A stretch of 64,000 nt of DNA from an uncultured Clostridia bacterium (GCA_910586765.1 CAJUJJ010000001.1:138995-202994); one strand, 5' to 3'. Shown: positions 34,440 through 42,643, counted from the first letter of the stretch. Made by a program: numbers and translations. Notes: generated from the sequence alone by a model not told the origin.

Positions 34440-34945
34440 TATCTCAATCCTTCCAATAATTTTACAACCATTTTTTTATTTGCAATATCTACTGATAGTA
34501 TACACTGCTTTATCGCAGGAATGAGCAAATCTTTTTCTCCTTCTTTTTTAACAGCATATACATCATTTGCCCCCGTTTCATAAATATCTGTCAATATACC
34601 TAATTCTTCTCCCTCTTGTGTCATTACAGTTAAACCATACAAATCACGCATATAATACTCATTTTCTTCCAATGGCAATGCTTCTTGTTCTGGTATCCAA
34701 ATTGTTGCCCCTTTATAACATTCTGCCTCATTAATATCTTTTAATTCTTTTACTGTTACTAATACAAATTTTTTATGATATGCAATTTTTTCTATATGAA
34801 AGGTTTCCTTTTTTCCTCTATTTTCTACAATAAATTGTTTCAATAGTTCAAAACGAGATGGGTCTTCTGTTGTAGGAAACACACGTAATGTACCTTTTAA
34901 ACCATGTGTACCTGCAATTTTGCCTATTTCAAAATAACGTTCCAT
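34439..34945 (-). CDS. rimM: Ribosome maturation factor RimM
   Basis: RimM binds ribosomal protein S19 and assists maturation of the 30S head. The 168-residue product has the N-terminal RimM domain (GKIAGTHGLKGTLRVFP at about 8-24) and a C-terminal PRC barrel (EYYMRDLYGLTVM onward). The frame is open ten codons further upstream, but GAGGTG lies just before the ATG at 34943-34945. It is translationally coupled to trmD. A promoter and a structured leader precede it, so rimM-trmD can be transcribed apart from rpsP-khpA. Confidence 0.95.
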   Translation of the reverse strand: MERYFEIGKIAGTHGLKGTLRVFPTTEDPSRFELLKQFIVENRGKKETFHIEKIAYHKKFVLVTVKELKDINEAECYKGATIWIPEQEALPLEENEYYMRDLYGLTVMTQEGEELGILTDIYETGANDVYAVKKEGEKDLLIPAIKQCILSVDIANKKMVVKLLEGLR

Positions 34946-34979
34946 GATACACCTCTTTTTTATATAAAAATGCAAAATA

Positions 34980-35062
34980 GCACAGGGAATTTCCCTGTGC
35001 CAAAACTATTTTTAATTTAGTATGCCAAAATATTTGACATACTTCACACAAGGCAGTTCCCT
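34980..35062 (-). promoter_or_regulatory. Structured leader upstream of rimM-trmD, candidate attenuator
   Basis: Downstream of the promoter at 35069-35097, the minus-strand leader first carries GCATAGGGAA, then a hairpin AGTATGTCAAAT/AGTATGCCAAAA-type (35019-35043), then a perfect hairpin GCACAGGGA-aat-TCCCTGTGC (34980-35000) followed by TATTTTGCATTTTT. The early GCATAGGGAA can pair with the last arm TTCCCTGTGC as well as the normal partner does (one G-U), so two exclusive structures are possible. The ligand or trigger is unknown. Confidence 0.5.
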
Positions 35063-35068
35063 ATGCCT

Positions 35069-35097
35069 ATTTTATCATACTTATTGTACAATGTGAA
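35069..35097 (-). promoter_or_regulatory. Candidate sigma-A promoter for rimM-trmD
   Basis: On the minus strand: TTCACA (35097-35092, 5/6), a 17-base spacer, TAAAAT (35074-35069, 5/6). It lies just after the khpA stop and would start a leader of about 117 bases. Confidence 0.65.
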
Positions 35098-35129
35098 CTA
35101 CCGACTTTTTAAAGTCACTGAAATTTTTA

Positions 35130-35357
35130 TTACATAATTTCAATCACAACTCTTTTATCTTCGTGAATTGCAGATGCTTTTACAACAGTACGAATTGCTT
35201 TGGCAATTCTTCCTTGTTTTCCAATGACTTTTCCCATATCTTCTGGTGCTACATGAAGTTCTAACACCAATGAATGTTCTCCTTGTATCTCTTTTACTTC
35301 CACTTTTTCAGGATAATCCACAAGATTTTTTGCAATTACTTCCAATAAGTCTTTCAT
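35130..35357 (-). CDS. khpA: KH-domain RNA-binding protein KhpA
   Basis: KhpA (YlqC) is a small RNA-binding protein that works with KhpB in cell-size control and RNA regulation. The 75-residue product starts MKDLLEVIAKNLVDYPEKV and has the KH GxxG loop in GKVIGKQGRIAKAIR (about 43-57). The frame runs 12 codons upstream into rpsP. The G-rich GGGGGG before the ATG at 35355-35357 decides the start, so there is a 25-base gap after rpsP. Confidence 0.93.
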   Translation of the reverse strand: MKDLLEVIAKNLVDYPEKVEVKEIQGEHSLVLELHVAPEDMGKVIGKQGRIAKAIRTVVKASAIHEDKRVVIEIM

Positions 35358-35382
35358 ATGAAAGCCCCCCTGCTCACTTGAC

Positions 35383-35631
35383 TTACTCGCCAATTACACC
35401 AGCTTTTTTCAACAGAGCTTTTGCTGTATCAGAAGGCTGTGCACCTGTAGACAACCATTTTTTTGCTTCTTCAGCATCTACTTTTAATACGTTTGGTTCT
35501 TTTGTAGGGTCAAAGTAACCAATCTCTGCGATAGACTTACCATTTCTTGATGTTCTGGAATCTGCAACAACAATTCTATAAAATGGAGCCTTTTTTGCAC
35601 CTAATCTTTTTAATCTAATTCTAACTGCCAT
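35383..35631 (-). CDS. rpsP: 30S ribosomal protein S16
   Basis: This 82-residue S16 has the family start MAVRIRLKRLGAKKAPFYRIVVADSR-like sequence and YFDPTKEPN. AGGAGG lies eight bases before the ATG at 35629-35631; an in-frame GTG three codons earlier overlaps the spacer. It lies between ffh and khpA in the conserved ffh-rpsP-khpA-rimM-trmD order. Confidence 0.97.
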   Translation of the reverse strand: MAVRIRLKRLGAKKAPFYRIVVADSRTSRNGKSIAEIGYFDPTKEPNVLKVDAEEAKKWLSTGAQPSDTAKALLKKAGVIGE

Positions 35632-35663
35632 TTGTTTCACCTCCTATAATTTTTCTGGCAAAT

Positions 35664-37007
35664 TTATCTAAAAAAAGGAAATTTCATTTTCCCTCTTTTG
35701 CCCTTTTGCATATCGCTCATTTGTTTCATCAGTTTTTTCAATTCTTCAAACTGTTTTACTAAACGATTGACATCTGCAATACTTCTGCCACAACCATTAG
35801 CAATTCTTTTTTTTCTAGGGCCATTCAATATAGATGGATTTGCCCTTTCTTCTTTTGTCATAGACTGTATAATTGCTTCTGTGCGACTCATTTCTTTTGC
35901 AGGGTCTACATTGTTTAAAGCGTCCATATTTAATTGGTTCATACCTGGTATCATTCCAATTAAATCCTTAATAGGCCCCATTTTTTTGACTTGCTGCATT
36001 TGCTCCAGAAAATCGTCTAATGTAAAATCATTTTCACGCATTTTCTTTTGCAATTCCATTGCTTGCTTTTCGTCAAAATTTTGCTGTGCTTTCTCTATCA
36101 ATGAAAGCACATCTCCCATACCTAGTATACGGGAAGCCATTCTATCAGGGTGAAATGGTTCTAAATCTTCCATTTTTTCACCCATACCAATATATTTAAT
36201 AGGTTTGCTTGTTACACTCCTAACTGAAAGTGCAGCACCACCTCTGGCATCACCATCTAATTTTGTCAATATAATACCATCAACGCCTAACTGGTTATCA
36301 AAACTTTCTGCAACTGTTACAGCGTCTTGTCCTGTCATAGCATCTACTACCAGAAGTATTTCTTGTGGACGTACCGCTGTTTTGATATTTTTTAGTTCTT
36401 CCATCAATTCCTCATTAATGTGCAAACGACCAGCTGTATCAATCAATATTACATCATGCTTTTGTTCTGCCGCATATTCTACAGCCTTTTTAGAAATTTC
36501 TACAGGACTTATTTTATCTCCCATTTCAAAAACAGGTATATTATATGTCTTTCCTACTACTTGTAACTGTTTAATTGCTGCGGGACGGTACACGTCACAA
36601 GCAACTAAAAGAGGATTTTTTCCTTGTTTTCTTAAAAGCCCTGCTAATTTTCCACTGCTTGTTGTTTTACCAGCACCTTGTAATCCTACCATCATGTATA
36701 TCGTAGGAGGTTTATTTGCAAATGTTAATTTGCTTTGTGTAGTGCCCATTAAATCAATTAATTCTTCATTTACGATTTTAATCACTTGCTGTCCTGGATT
36801 TAATCCTTCTAATACTTCTGTACCAACAGCACGTTCTGTTACTTTTTTTACAAATTGCTTTACAATTTTAAAATTGACATCTGCTTCCAATAATGCTATT
36901 TTTACTTCTCTCATAGCTGTTTTTACATCAGCTTCTGTCAATTTTCCTTTACTTCTGAGTTGTTTAAATACTTCTTGTAATTTATTCGAAAGACTTTCAA
37001 ATGCCAT
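35664..37007 (-). CDS. ffh: Signal recognition particle protein Ffh
   Basis: Ffh binds SRP RNA and signal sequences and delivers nascent membrane proteins to FtsY. The 447-residue GTPase has an N domain (about 1-85), the P-loop GLQGAGKTTSSGKLA (about 105-119), DTAGR (about 190), TKLDGDARGG (about 247), and a Met-rich M domain (about 300-440) with MTKEERANPSIL and GSGR-like RIANGCGRS. AAAGGAG precedes the ATG. No SRP RNA gene was seen in the window. Confidence 0.97.
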   Translation of the reverse strand: MAFESLSNKLQEVFKQLRSKGKLTEADVKTAMREVKIALLEADVNFKIVKQFVKKVTERAVGTEVLEGLNPGQQVIKIVNEELIDLMGTTQSKLTFANKPPTIYMMVGLQGAGKTTSSGKLAGLLRKQGKNPLLVACDVYRPAAIKQLQVVGKTYNIPVFEMGDKISPVEISKKAVEYAAEQKHDVILIDTAGRLHINEELMEELKNIKTAVRPQEILLVVDAMTGQDAVTVAESFDNQLGVDGIILTKLDGDARGGAALSVRSVTSKPIKYIGMGEKMEDLEPFHPDRMASRILGMGDVLSLIEKAQQNFDEKQAMELQKKMRENDFTLDDFLEQMQQVKKMGPIKDLIGMIPGMNQLNMDALNNVDPAKEMSRTEAIIQSMTKEERANPSILNGPRKKRIANGCGRSIADVNRLVKQFEELKKLMKQMSDMQKGKRGKMKFPFFR

Positions 37008-37023
37008 ATGCTTTCTCCTTTAC

Positions 37024-37377
37024 TCAGCCTATAATTTCAGAGGCGATTTTTTGAATAGCTTCAATATTATTTTTTGCCTTACAAGAAAGAGTTTCTTCTT
37101 TTTCCATTTCTTCTATGATATTTTTAATTTGTTTTACAGCTATTTTTTGTTTTAGAAATCTTTCTACTAACTGTAACTTTTTTTCATAATTTTGCAGTAT
37201 TTTTTCAGCCCTTTTTAATTGGTCACGAACTGCTTGACGGCTAATAGAAAGTTCTTGTCCAATTTCACTTAATGATAAGTCATTTTGGTAATACATTTCA
37301 TATACTAATTTTTGCTTTTCTGTTAATAATTCTCCATAAAAATCATAAAGTAGTGTTAGTTGCAAAATCTCTTTCAT
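37024..37377 (-). CDS. ylxM: SRP-associated HTH protein YlxM
   Basis: YlxM is a small sigma-70 region 4-like helix-turn-helix protein that modulates SRP in Gram-positive bacteria. The 117-residue product has TEKQKLVYEMYYQNDLSLSEIG followed by ELSISRQAVRDQLKRAEK (about 18-60), with a basic helical tail. GGAGG lies nine bases before the ATG at 37375-37377. It is coupled to ffh by 16 bases. Its usual upstream partner ftsY lies 5.4 kb away, beyond the accessory island. Confidence 0.9.
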   Translation of the reverse strand: MKEILQLTLLYDFYGELLTEKQKLVYEMYYQNDLSLSEIGQELSISRQAVRDQLKRAEKILQNYEKKLQLVERFLKQKIAVKQIKNIIEEMEKEETLSCKAKNNIEAIQKIASEIIG

Positions 37378-37427
37378 AATATTTGCCTCCACATCAGGCT
37401 GTAAAGTATTTTACCTTCACCTCAAGT

Positions 37428-37456
37428 AGGGTATCACATTTTAAATGCTATGTCAA
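37428..37456 (-). promoter_or_regulatory. Sigma-A promoter for ylxM-ffh-rpsP-khpA
   Basis: On the minus strand: perfect TTGACA (37456-37451), a 17-base spacer, TACCCT (37433-37428). GTAAAGTATTTTAC, a short inverted repeat at 37401-37414, lies in the leader. Separation from ftsY has left this operon with its own promoter. Confidence 0.7.
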
Positions 37457-37508
37457 GTTTTTTTACTTTACATCAATTATTTTTTTTATTAATACTTTTT
37501 TATTTTTA

Positions 37509-37517
37509 TGTTATACT
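37509..37517 (+). promoter_or_regulatory. Candidate extended -10 promoter for the gene at 37549
   Basis: TGTTATACT at 37509-37517 is an extended -10 in a very T-rich run, with no clear -35. It would start about 25 bases before the ATG. Confidence 0.4.
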
Positions 37518-37548
37518 GAAATAAATTGATTATAATAGGAGAAAATTT

Positions 37549-38049
37549 ATGTTTAAAATAGATGTTTATGATATGCACTGGTTATATGAGCTTCGCAATA
37601 AAGAAGAAGATTTATGTTTACATGGTCATGCTATTGCTTTCATTGGCACAAAAAAATTAGAATATGATGCAACAGTAAGTGCAACAGCATTATACTTACT
37701 GAAATCATTAACAGAAAACCACATTATGAACGAGGACAATCAAATGCTACCTTGTTGTGGCTTTTTTTTAATGGCAGATGAAGCGTTAGAAAATATAACA
37801 ATTATTGGTTGTTGTAATGGTATTGATTGGTCTATCATTCATGAAGGAGAAAATATAAAATTAATTTTAGAAGATGGTTACCAAACAATAATACCCCTTC
37901 ACCAGTATAAAAAAGAAGTGTTTGCATTTGCAGACAAAGTAGAGGCATTTTACAAAGCAAGTCCTCCCAGAAAGCTACCAAAAGATGAATTTGACAAAAA
38001 TGGTTATATCACTTTTTGGAAGGAATGGCACAGAAGAAGAACACAATAA
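37549..38049 (+). CDS. Conserved protein of unknown function
   Basis: This 166-residue soluble protein has no signal peptide or membrane helix. Its recognisable features are DLCLHGHAIAFIG (about 23-35), TVSATALYLLKSL, MLPCCGFFLMAD with a Cys pair (about 66-77), GCCNGIDWSIIH (about 84-95), and a strongly conserved-looking C-terminal LPKDEFDKNGYITFWKEWHRRR (split here by the 20-residue rule: LPKDEFDKNGY and TFWKEWH). I have met this pattern as an unnamed protein in Firmicutes and suspect an immunity-like or regulatory role, but cannot assign one. AGGAG lies eight bases before the ATG. It stands alone on the plus strand, with a terminator at its end. Confidence 0.7.
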   Translation: MFKIDVYDMHWLYELRNKEEDLCLHGHAIAFIGTKKLEYDATVSATALYLLKSLTENHIMNEDNQMLPCCGFFLMADEALENITIIGCCNGIDWSIIHEGENIKLILEDGYQTIIPLHQYKKEVFAFADKVEAFYKASPPRKLPKDEFDKNGYITFWKEWHRRRTQ

Positions 38050-38055
38050 ATAATT

Positions 38056-38090
38056 AGGGAAACTTTTCATTTACGAAAAATTTCCCTTTT
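38056..38090. terminator. Bidirectional terminator at the island's convergent point
   Basis: AGGGAAA (38056-38062) and TTTCCCT (38081-38087) pair, and further A/T pairs extend the stem; TTTT follows on the plus strand. On the minus strand it closes the four-gene cassette 10 bases after its last stop. Confidence 0.75.
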
Positions 38091-38099
38091 CTATATTAT

Positions 38100-39215
38100 T
38101 TAAAATAAATTTTTTGATACTTCTTGATTTGTACGAGAAATCAATTCTTTCAAAGAAATATCTATAACAGTATCTCCTAAAATATTTAACTCTCCACTGT
38201 TAAGCATAGCAGTTAATTTTGCCTTTGCAGTTGCTTTTTGCTGCAACTGCTGAGAAGAAAGCATTGGCATATCAAATGATTGTGACAATTTCATTATTCC
38301 AGACAAATTTGCTGCACTCAATGTGCCTCCAGCCAAATCAAATAATCCAGATGATTTTGGAGTACCTGTCAAACCATATAAAAGCATTTCATGTCTTAAT
38401 TGTCCCTCTAGCTGTAATTGCATAAAATATTTATGACGCAATGAACGTTCTGTCCAAAAATCTAAAGCCATATCAGTACCTGCATCGCTGCTACTTTCAG
38501 AATATGAAAATCTGCCTTGACTATGTGACTGTGCATTCACAATTTCTCCATTTTCTCCTATAGCAACACTTCTTGAAGTTCTCGCAGTAATGCCAGGCAT
38601 TATTGCCTCATTTCTTGCAGCATCAAATTCAAACCATTTATTAATTCTATCATATATTTCCTTAGCATATTCTGGTTCTTTTTCCATACGTTCTTGCACT
38701 TTAGGGTGAATTACTACCGCAGTTGTACCTACTGGTACAGAGTTTAAAGCCTTTATTTCTTTTGGAGCAGTAAACACACCACCTACAGAGCCATAAAAAG
38801 GATTTTCTCCTGTAGGTTTCCAATTTTCTAATGCTTTTGTATCAATATTGTCTTGATAAAGTAAATAATGCGGATAGTCGTTTCTTGTTCTCCAATAACC
38901 ACTACTTGCATCAAAAACATGATATTTTAAATTAGGATATTTTTCTTTCAACATACTTTCTAATGAAACAGCTTCTGTTTGAGAAATGTTATCTGTTTGT
39001 GTTTTATTGATACTTGAAACATCTTTTAATGCACAATTCGTATTTTTATATTCATTTGTTTTTGTCACCATATCTTTAAATGCAACACTTGATTTTGATG
39101 TATTTGTACTCTTTGATACATTTGATTTATGTGTATTTGCCTTTACTGTTTCTATGATATCTATTTTTGGCATACTAGCCCTTGTAAATTTTATATTTCT
39201 ACTTGTCGCCTGCAT
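38100..39215 (-). CDS. Fourth cassette gene, unknown; distant relative of its neighbour (cassette protein D)
   Basis: This 371-residue protein has no signal peptide or membrane helix. The N-terminal about 85 residues are Ser/Thr/Asn/Lys-rich and look unfolded. A central part contains YHVFDASSGYWRTR and the segment IHPKVQERMEKEPEYAKEI (about 168-186), then AIGENGEIVNAQ. This parallels VNPKLIEKMQNDPEQEKET and YIDENGKYCSI in the next cassette protein, so the two may share a fold. The C-terminal third is helical and Leu/Gln-rich. GGAGG precedes the ATG. It is last in the sigma-D operon. Function unknown; secretion through the flagellar export path is a guess. Confidence 0.65.
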   Translation of the reverse strand: MQATSRNIKFTRASMPKIDIIETVKANTHKSNVSKSTNTSKSSVAFKDMVTKTNEYKNTNCALKDVSSINKTQTDNISQTEAVSLESMLKEKYPNLKYHVFDASSGYWRTRNDYPHYLLYQDNIDTKALENWKPTGENPFYGSVGGVFTAPKEIKALNSVPVGTTAVVIHPKVQERMEKEPEYAKEIYDRINKWFEFDAARNEAIMPGITARTSRSVAIGENGEIVNAQSHSQGRFSYSESSSDAGTDMALDFWTERSLRHKYFMQLQLEGQLRHEMLLYGLTGTPKSSGLFDLAGGTLSAANLSGIMKLSQSFDMPMLSSQQLQQKATAKAKLTAMLNSGELNILGDTVIDISLKELISRTNQEVSKNLF

Positions 39216-39240
39216 ATTATTTTATCCTCCATTTCTATTT

Positions 39241-39954
39241 TTATATTTTTAAATTCAAATTTATATTTGTTGTAAAATTGTTCTGTGCTGCTGCTTTCAT
39301 AATCGTTTTCATATCTTTGTCATTCATATAAATAATGCCATTTTCAGAATTAGCAATTTTTTGATTAATAAATTCTTCTACATCATTTGTTTTTTGACTT
39401 TCTTTTTCCGTTTTGTTTTTTTCTAATATTTTTTGTAAATTTTCTTTTCTTTCTGTCGCTCTTTCTTTTGACTTTTCCATTAATTTTTTTGTATTTTTTT
39501 TATTTTCTTCTCTAATTTTAGCACTCAATTTATCCTCTTTTTTTGTAAAAGAAATAGAACAATATTTTCCATTTTCATCTATATAACCATGACGATATAC
39601 AACAGTTCTACCAGTAGCTTTATTAATACCATCTACCAGTCTCGTCATACTTTCAACACCTTTTATCAATTCCATAGTTTCTTTTTCTTGTTCTGGGTCA
39701 TTCTGCATTTTTTCTATCAATTTAGGATTTACTGTTAGTGTTTTACCCGTTTTAGCTGTTGAAAAGCCATTTCCAACTTTAAATTCTACACTTGGCACAA
39801 GTTTAGCCAATTTAGCTACATAATCTGATGTCGTTTCTGATTTATTAACTGTTGTTGCTTGTGTTGTCTCTTGTTTTTCCGTTATAACTTTTTTTGATGC
39901 TGTATACCTATTTTCATATACATTGTTATAATTTCCCATTCCTGTTACTGCCAT
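39241..39954 (-). CDS. Third cassette gene, DUF6033-like protein (cassette protein C)
   Basis: The 237-residue product starts MAVTGMGNYNNVYENRY, a Gly/Asn/Tyr-rich flexible N-terminus without a signal peptide. A folded core (about 45-140) has YVAKLAKLVPSVEFKVGNG and VNPKLIEKMQNDPEQ and ends in YRHGYIDENGKYCSISF. A long charged helix rich in Lys and Glu follows, then a short tail with Asn-rich TTNINLNL. From memory this pattern matches DUF6033 of Lachnospiraceae; the number is not verified. AAAGGGGG precedes the ATG. It lies 23 bases after the previous cassette gene. Confidence 0.65.
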   Translation of the reverse strand: MAVTGMGNYNNVYENRYTASKKVITEKQETTQATTVNKSETTSDYVAKLAKLVPSVEFKVGNGFSTAKTGKTLTVNPKLIEKMQNDPEQEKETMELIKGVESMTRLVDGINKATGRTVVYRHGYIDENGKYCSISFTKKEDKLSAKIREENKKNTKKLMEKSKERATERKENLQKILEKNKTEKESQKTNDVEEFINQKIANSENGIIYMNDKDMKTIMKAAAQNNFTTNINLNLKI

Positions 39955-39977
39955 ATTTTTGCCCCCTTTATATCTGA

Positions 39978-41435
39978 TTACAACATAAAATTGATATGTG
40001 ATTTTGTTTTAGAAGGTATTTTCATTTGATTAGCCATATACACATACATATCTAGCATATCATCTAATGTATTTGTTTTCTTTACTACTTCATTATCTAC
40101 AAGTGGTTTTGTATGAATTTTACCATCTTTGCCATAGTAACTATATTGATTTTGTTGTTCTTCAGGCAAACCATGTTCTGCAAAAAGCTTTTCTAGTGGT
40201 GTTGGTTTTGATTCTTCTTCTTTTAATGTTTTTTCTCTTTGTTGGCGATACTCTTGATGGTGTTGCTCTGCTTTATTTATAATATCTTTCTGCCATTCTC
40301 TTTGTCCTTCTCCATAACCATATTTTGTATCTATATCATACAAATCACCATTTTTATAGCCGATTGCTCTAATTGCGTGCCAACTAGAATCAAAACCTCC
40401 CACTGCAATATTTTGATAATTTTTATATTCCCATTCCAAATCTTCAAGTCTATAGGAAATATCATATTTTGCTTTCTCATTAAATTCCTTTGTTACAACA
40501 TCCCATAATTCTTGACCATCAGGTGTATAAAACTTAAAATTTTCATTTTTCAATTCTCTCATGTCATAACCTGTTATTCTTTTTACAAAATGGAAAAGAG
40601 ACATTTTTCTGGTATCACCACTACCATATTGCTCTGGTTCTGGAAAATTCAAGCCAAAAGATTCAGCAAAATTAAAACTTGCAGGATTACAATGTTCAAT
40701 ATGGGAATATAAATTTCTTCCATTGTTTCCTTTATTCAAAACAATTTCAATTTTATCCGCAAGTTCATCTTTTACACCAAGTGCATATATTTTATAGTCA
40801 TAAGGGTCAACTGCTAATTGTAAATTTACATTATCAGGAATAACAATATCATTTTCCTCAAAAAGTTGATTTATAGAATCTTTTATTTGATTCCTAACAC
40901 TTTGATTATATTCCATATCTTCTACAAGAACATTATTTTTAGCACCAAATTTTTCTTGTATAATAGGGTCATAATAATTAGGAGATGGAGTTCGTCCTTC
41001 AAAACAGTTTATTTCATTTTCATAAACAATTCTTCTTTCTTGATTTGTTAGTCCTTTTACATAATATGGATATTTTCTATCATAATATTTTTTTCTAATA
41101 TGTTCTTTCGGATTATCAAACATTTTGTTTATTTTATTTTGTTTTTCATAATATTCCTTTGAATATGTTACCTTTTCTTCCAATGCCTTAACAGGATAAA
41201 ATGGAGGAAATGTTGTTTCCTCATCATTTTTTACTTCAGAAATAAAAGTATCTGACATATTTTGTCTTTCTTTTAAATCCATTTGTAATTTATTAGCAAT
41301 TGGATTCCATTTTGCTAATTTTTCATCTGCTGCATTTTTCAAATTATTTTCTTCTCTTGAGTTTTTTAATACTTCTCGAAATATTGCAGCTTGTTTTGGG
41401 TCAGTCATAGAACGCATTTGCATATCAATTCTCAT
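39978..41435 (-). CDS. Second cassette gene, possibly DUF4885-like (cassette protein B)
   Basis: This 485-residue soluble protein begins MRIDMQMRSMTDPKQAAIF, with no signal peptide. The segment NLQLAVDPYDYKIYALGV followed by IEIVLNKGNNGRNLYSHI (about 203-240) resembles, from memory, DUF4885 proteins of Bacillus and Clostridium. An aromatic-rich region follows, with VGGFDSSWHAIRAIGYKNG (about 343-361), then a Gln/Glu-rich helix and a polar tail. The leader GGAAAAGGGGATTTTATTTATG is nearly identical to that of the first cassette gene. Function unknown. Confidence 0.65.
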   Translation of the reverse strand: MRIDMQMRSMTDPKQAAIFREVLKNSREENNLKNAADEKLAKWNPIANKLQMDLKERQNMSDTFISEVKNDEETTFPPFYPVKALEEKVTYSKEYYEKQNKINKMFDNPKEHIRKKYYDRKYPYYVKGLTNQERRIVYENEINCFEGRTPSPNYYDPIIQEKFGAKNNVLVEDMEYNQSVRNQIKDSINQLFEENDIVIPDNVNLQLAVDPYDYKIYALGVKDELADKIEIVLNKGNNGRNLYSHIEHCNPASFNFAESFGLNFPEPEQYGSGDTRKMSLFHFVKRITGYDMRELKNENFKFYTPDGQELWDVVTKEFNEKAKYDISYRLEDLEWEYKNYQNIAVGGFDSSWHAIRAIGYKNGDLYDIDTKYGYGEGQREWQKDIINKAEQHHQEYRQQREKTLKEEESKPTPLEKLFAEHGLPEEQQNQYSYYGKDGKIHTKPLVDNEVVKKTNTLDDMLDMYVYMANQMKIPSKTKSHINFML

Positions 41436-41467
41436 AAATAAAATCCCCTTTTCCTATTTCAATTTAT

Positions 41468-41502
41468 GAAGATAGCAAATTTTATCAAAACTTGCTATCT
41501 TC
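41468..41502 (-). other. Intercistronic hairpin between cassette genes A and B
   Basis: Perfect 11-base arms GAAGATAGCAA (41468-41478) and TTGCTATCTTC (41492-41502) enclose a 13-base loop. On the minus strand it is followed by ATAAATTG, with no T run, so it may be a processing or stability element that sets the ratio of the two proteins. Read on the plus strand, a TTTT tail follows. Confidence 0.55.
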
Positions 41503-41510
41503 TTTTACTG

Positions 41511-42590
41511 TTAATATTTTGACTTCCAATAAGTAAGACTTTCAGAAGCAAGGCTAAATATTTGCAGATTACTCAAATAGTTTTTAATTGATTTTGGTAC
41601 ATTATGATTTTGGAATACATCAGCCACATTTTTAATGTCATTCAAATTTCCCTTAAAAGGTATTTTTTCTTGTCCATACCAATCACCAGACCAGATTTTT
41701 ACAACACACCCATAAAAGTGGTTTGATGGATTTTTATTATACCACTTTCCATCTTCTCCTTGTTCATAATACAAATTTTCCGGAATATGATAAGAACTTT
41801 CCTGCCAAAAAAATTTAAAATCTTTTGGAGGTTCTTTTGTAACATCAATCATACCTTTAACGAGCCCATGTGTATCAAACTTAAAAGTATTTAAGTCTTT
41901 GTAATACCCTTTTAAATCAGTAGGAGCAGTATAATTTTCCATTCCTCTTTCTTCTGCCACAAAATTTACTTCTTCTTCTAAAGCATCTGTCAATTCTTTT
42001 GCTTTGTAGTAATAGTCTGAATTATAATAAGTGTAGCCATGAGAGCCGAACTCACAATACTGCTTTCCCTCATTACTATTTTTTCTATTTGCTGCACTAT
42101 TGATACTATAACGAAAATCTTCATATAGATGATTTAGCAATGCAGTCTTTTCACTGTCAAAATCTCCCATATAACCTTTTTCTGTATAGGTTTCAAATGC
42201 TTCATCTGCAATGTCACAAAAATGGTTCATTACATCATCAACAGTTACTTTTCCTTCCATAAAATCAGTAGCAATTTCTTCTACACTTGCCCAAAAGTTT
42301 TGTTCCATTTGTTCAATAGAACTATCACGCATATCCCAACCACCATATCTATTAAAACGGCGAGAAATAGGATATTTTTTTTCTCTTTCATTAAATTGTA
42401 TTTGCTGATACCTTTTATCATTGATAAGTAGATTTCGTATTTGTTCTCTTTTTTCACTATTGATTTCTATTCTATCAATAACTGTTGGTGCAGGCTCATT
42501 TGGTTTTTGAGCGCCATCTTCTGTTTTATTGTTTTCGTCTTTTGGAATATATGGTGCTTGTTTGATTGCTGTAATATTACATACTTTCAT
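41511..42590 (-). CDS. First cassette gene, unknown (cassette protein A)
   Basis: The 359-residue protein starts MKVCNITAIKQAPYIPK; a Pro/Asn/Glu-rich flexible stretch runs to about residue 40. A mainly helical, aromatic- and acid-rich body follows, with FNRYGGWDMRDSSIEQMEQNF (about 79-99, cut to family-like pieces FNRYGG and DMRDSS), YYNSDYYYKAKELTDALEEE, and a C-terminal Trp/Tyr-rich region. It has no signal peptide, membrane helix or known motif. The frame is open 41 codons upstream, but AAAGGGG precedes the ATG at 42588-42590. A sigma-D-like promoter lies 54 bases upstream. Confidence 0.65.
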   Translation of the reverse strand: MKVCNITAIKQAPYIPKDENNKTEDGAQKPNEPAPTVIDRIEINSEKREQIRNLLINDKRYQQIQFNEREKKYPISRRFNRYGGWDMRDSSIEQMEQNFWASVEEIATDFMEGKVTVDDVMNHFCDIADEAFETYTEKGYMGDFDSEKTALLNHLYEDFRYSINSAANRKNSNEGKQYCEFGSHGYTYYNSDYYYKAKELTDALEEEVNFVAEERGMENYTAPTDLKGYYKDLNTFKFDTHGLVKGMIDVTKEPPKDFKFFWQESSYHIPENLYYEQGEDGKWYNKNPSNHFYGCVVKIWSGDWYGQEKIPFKGNLNDIKNVADVFQNHNVPKSIKNYLSNLQIFSLASESLTYWKSKY

Positions 42591-42643
42591 AAATAAAATC
42601 CCCTTTCCTTCTATATTGACATAGATTTTTGCCCTTACAGTAA

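Noticed and set aside
36205..37155. 316-codon open frame on the plus strand
   Set aside because: It lies wholly opposite ffh and ylxM, has Ser/Ile/Thr-rich composition typical of antisense frames, and has no ribosome site; ffh is certain.
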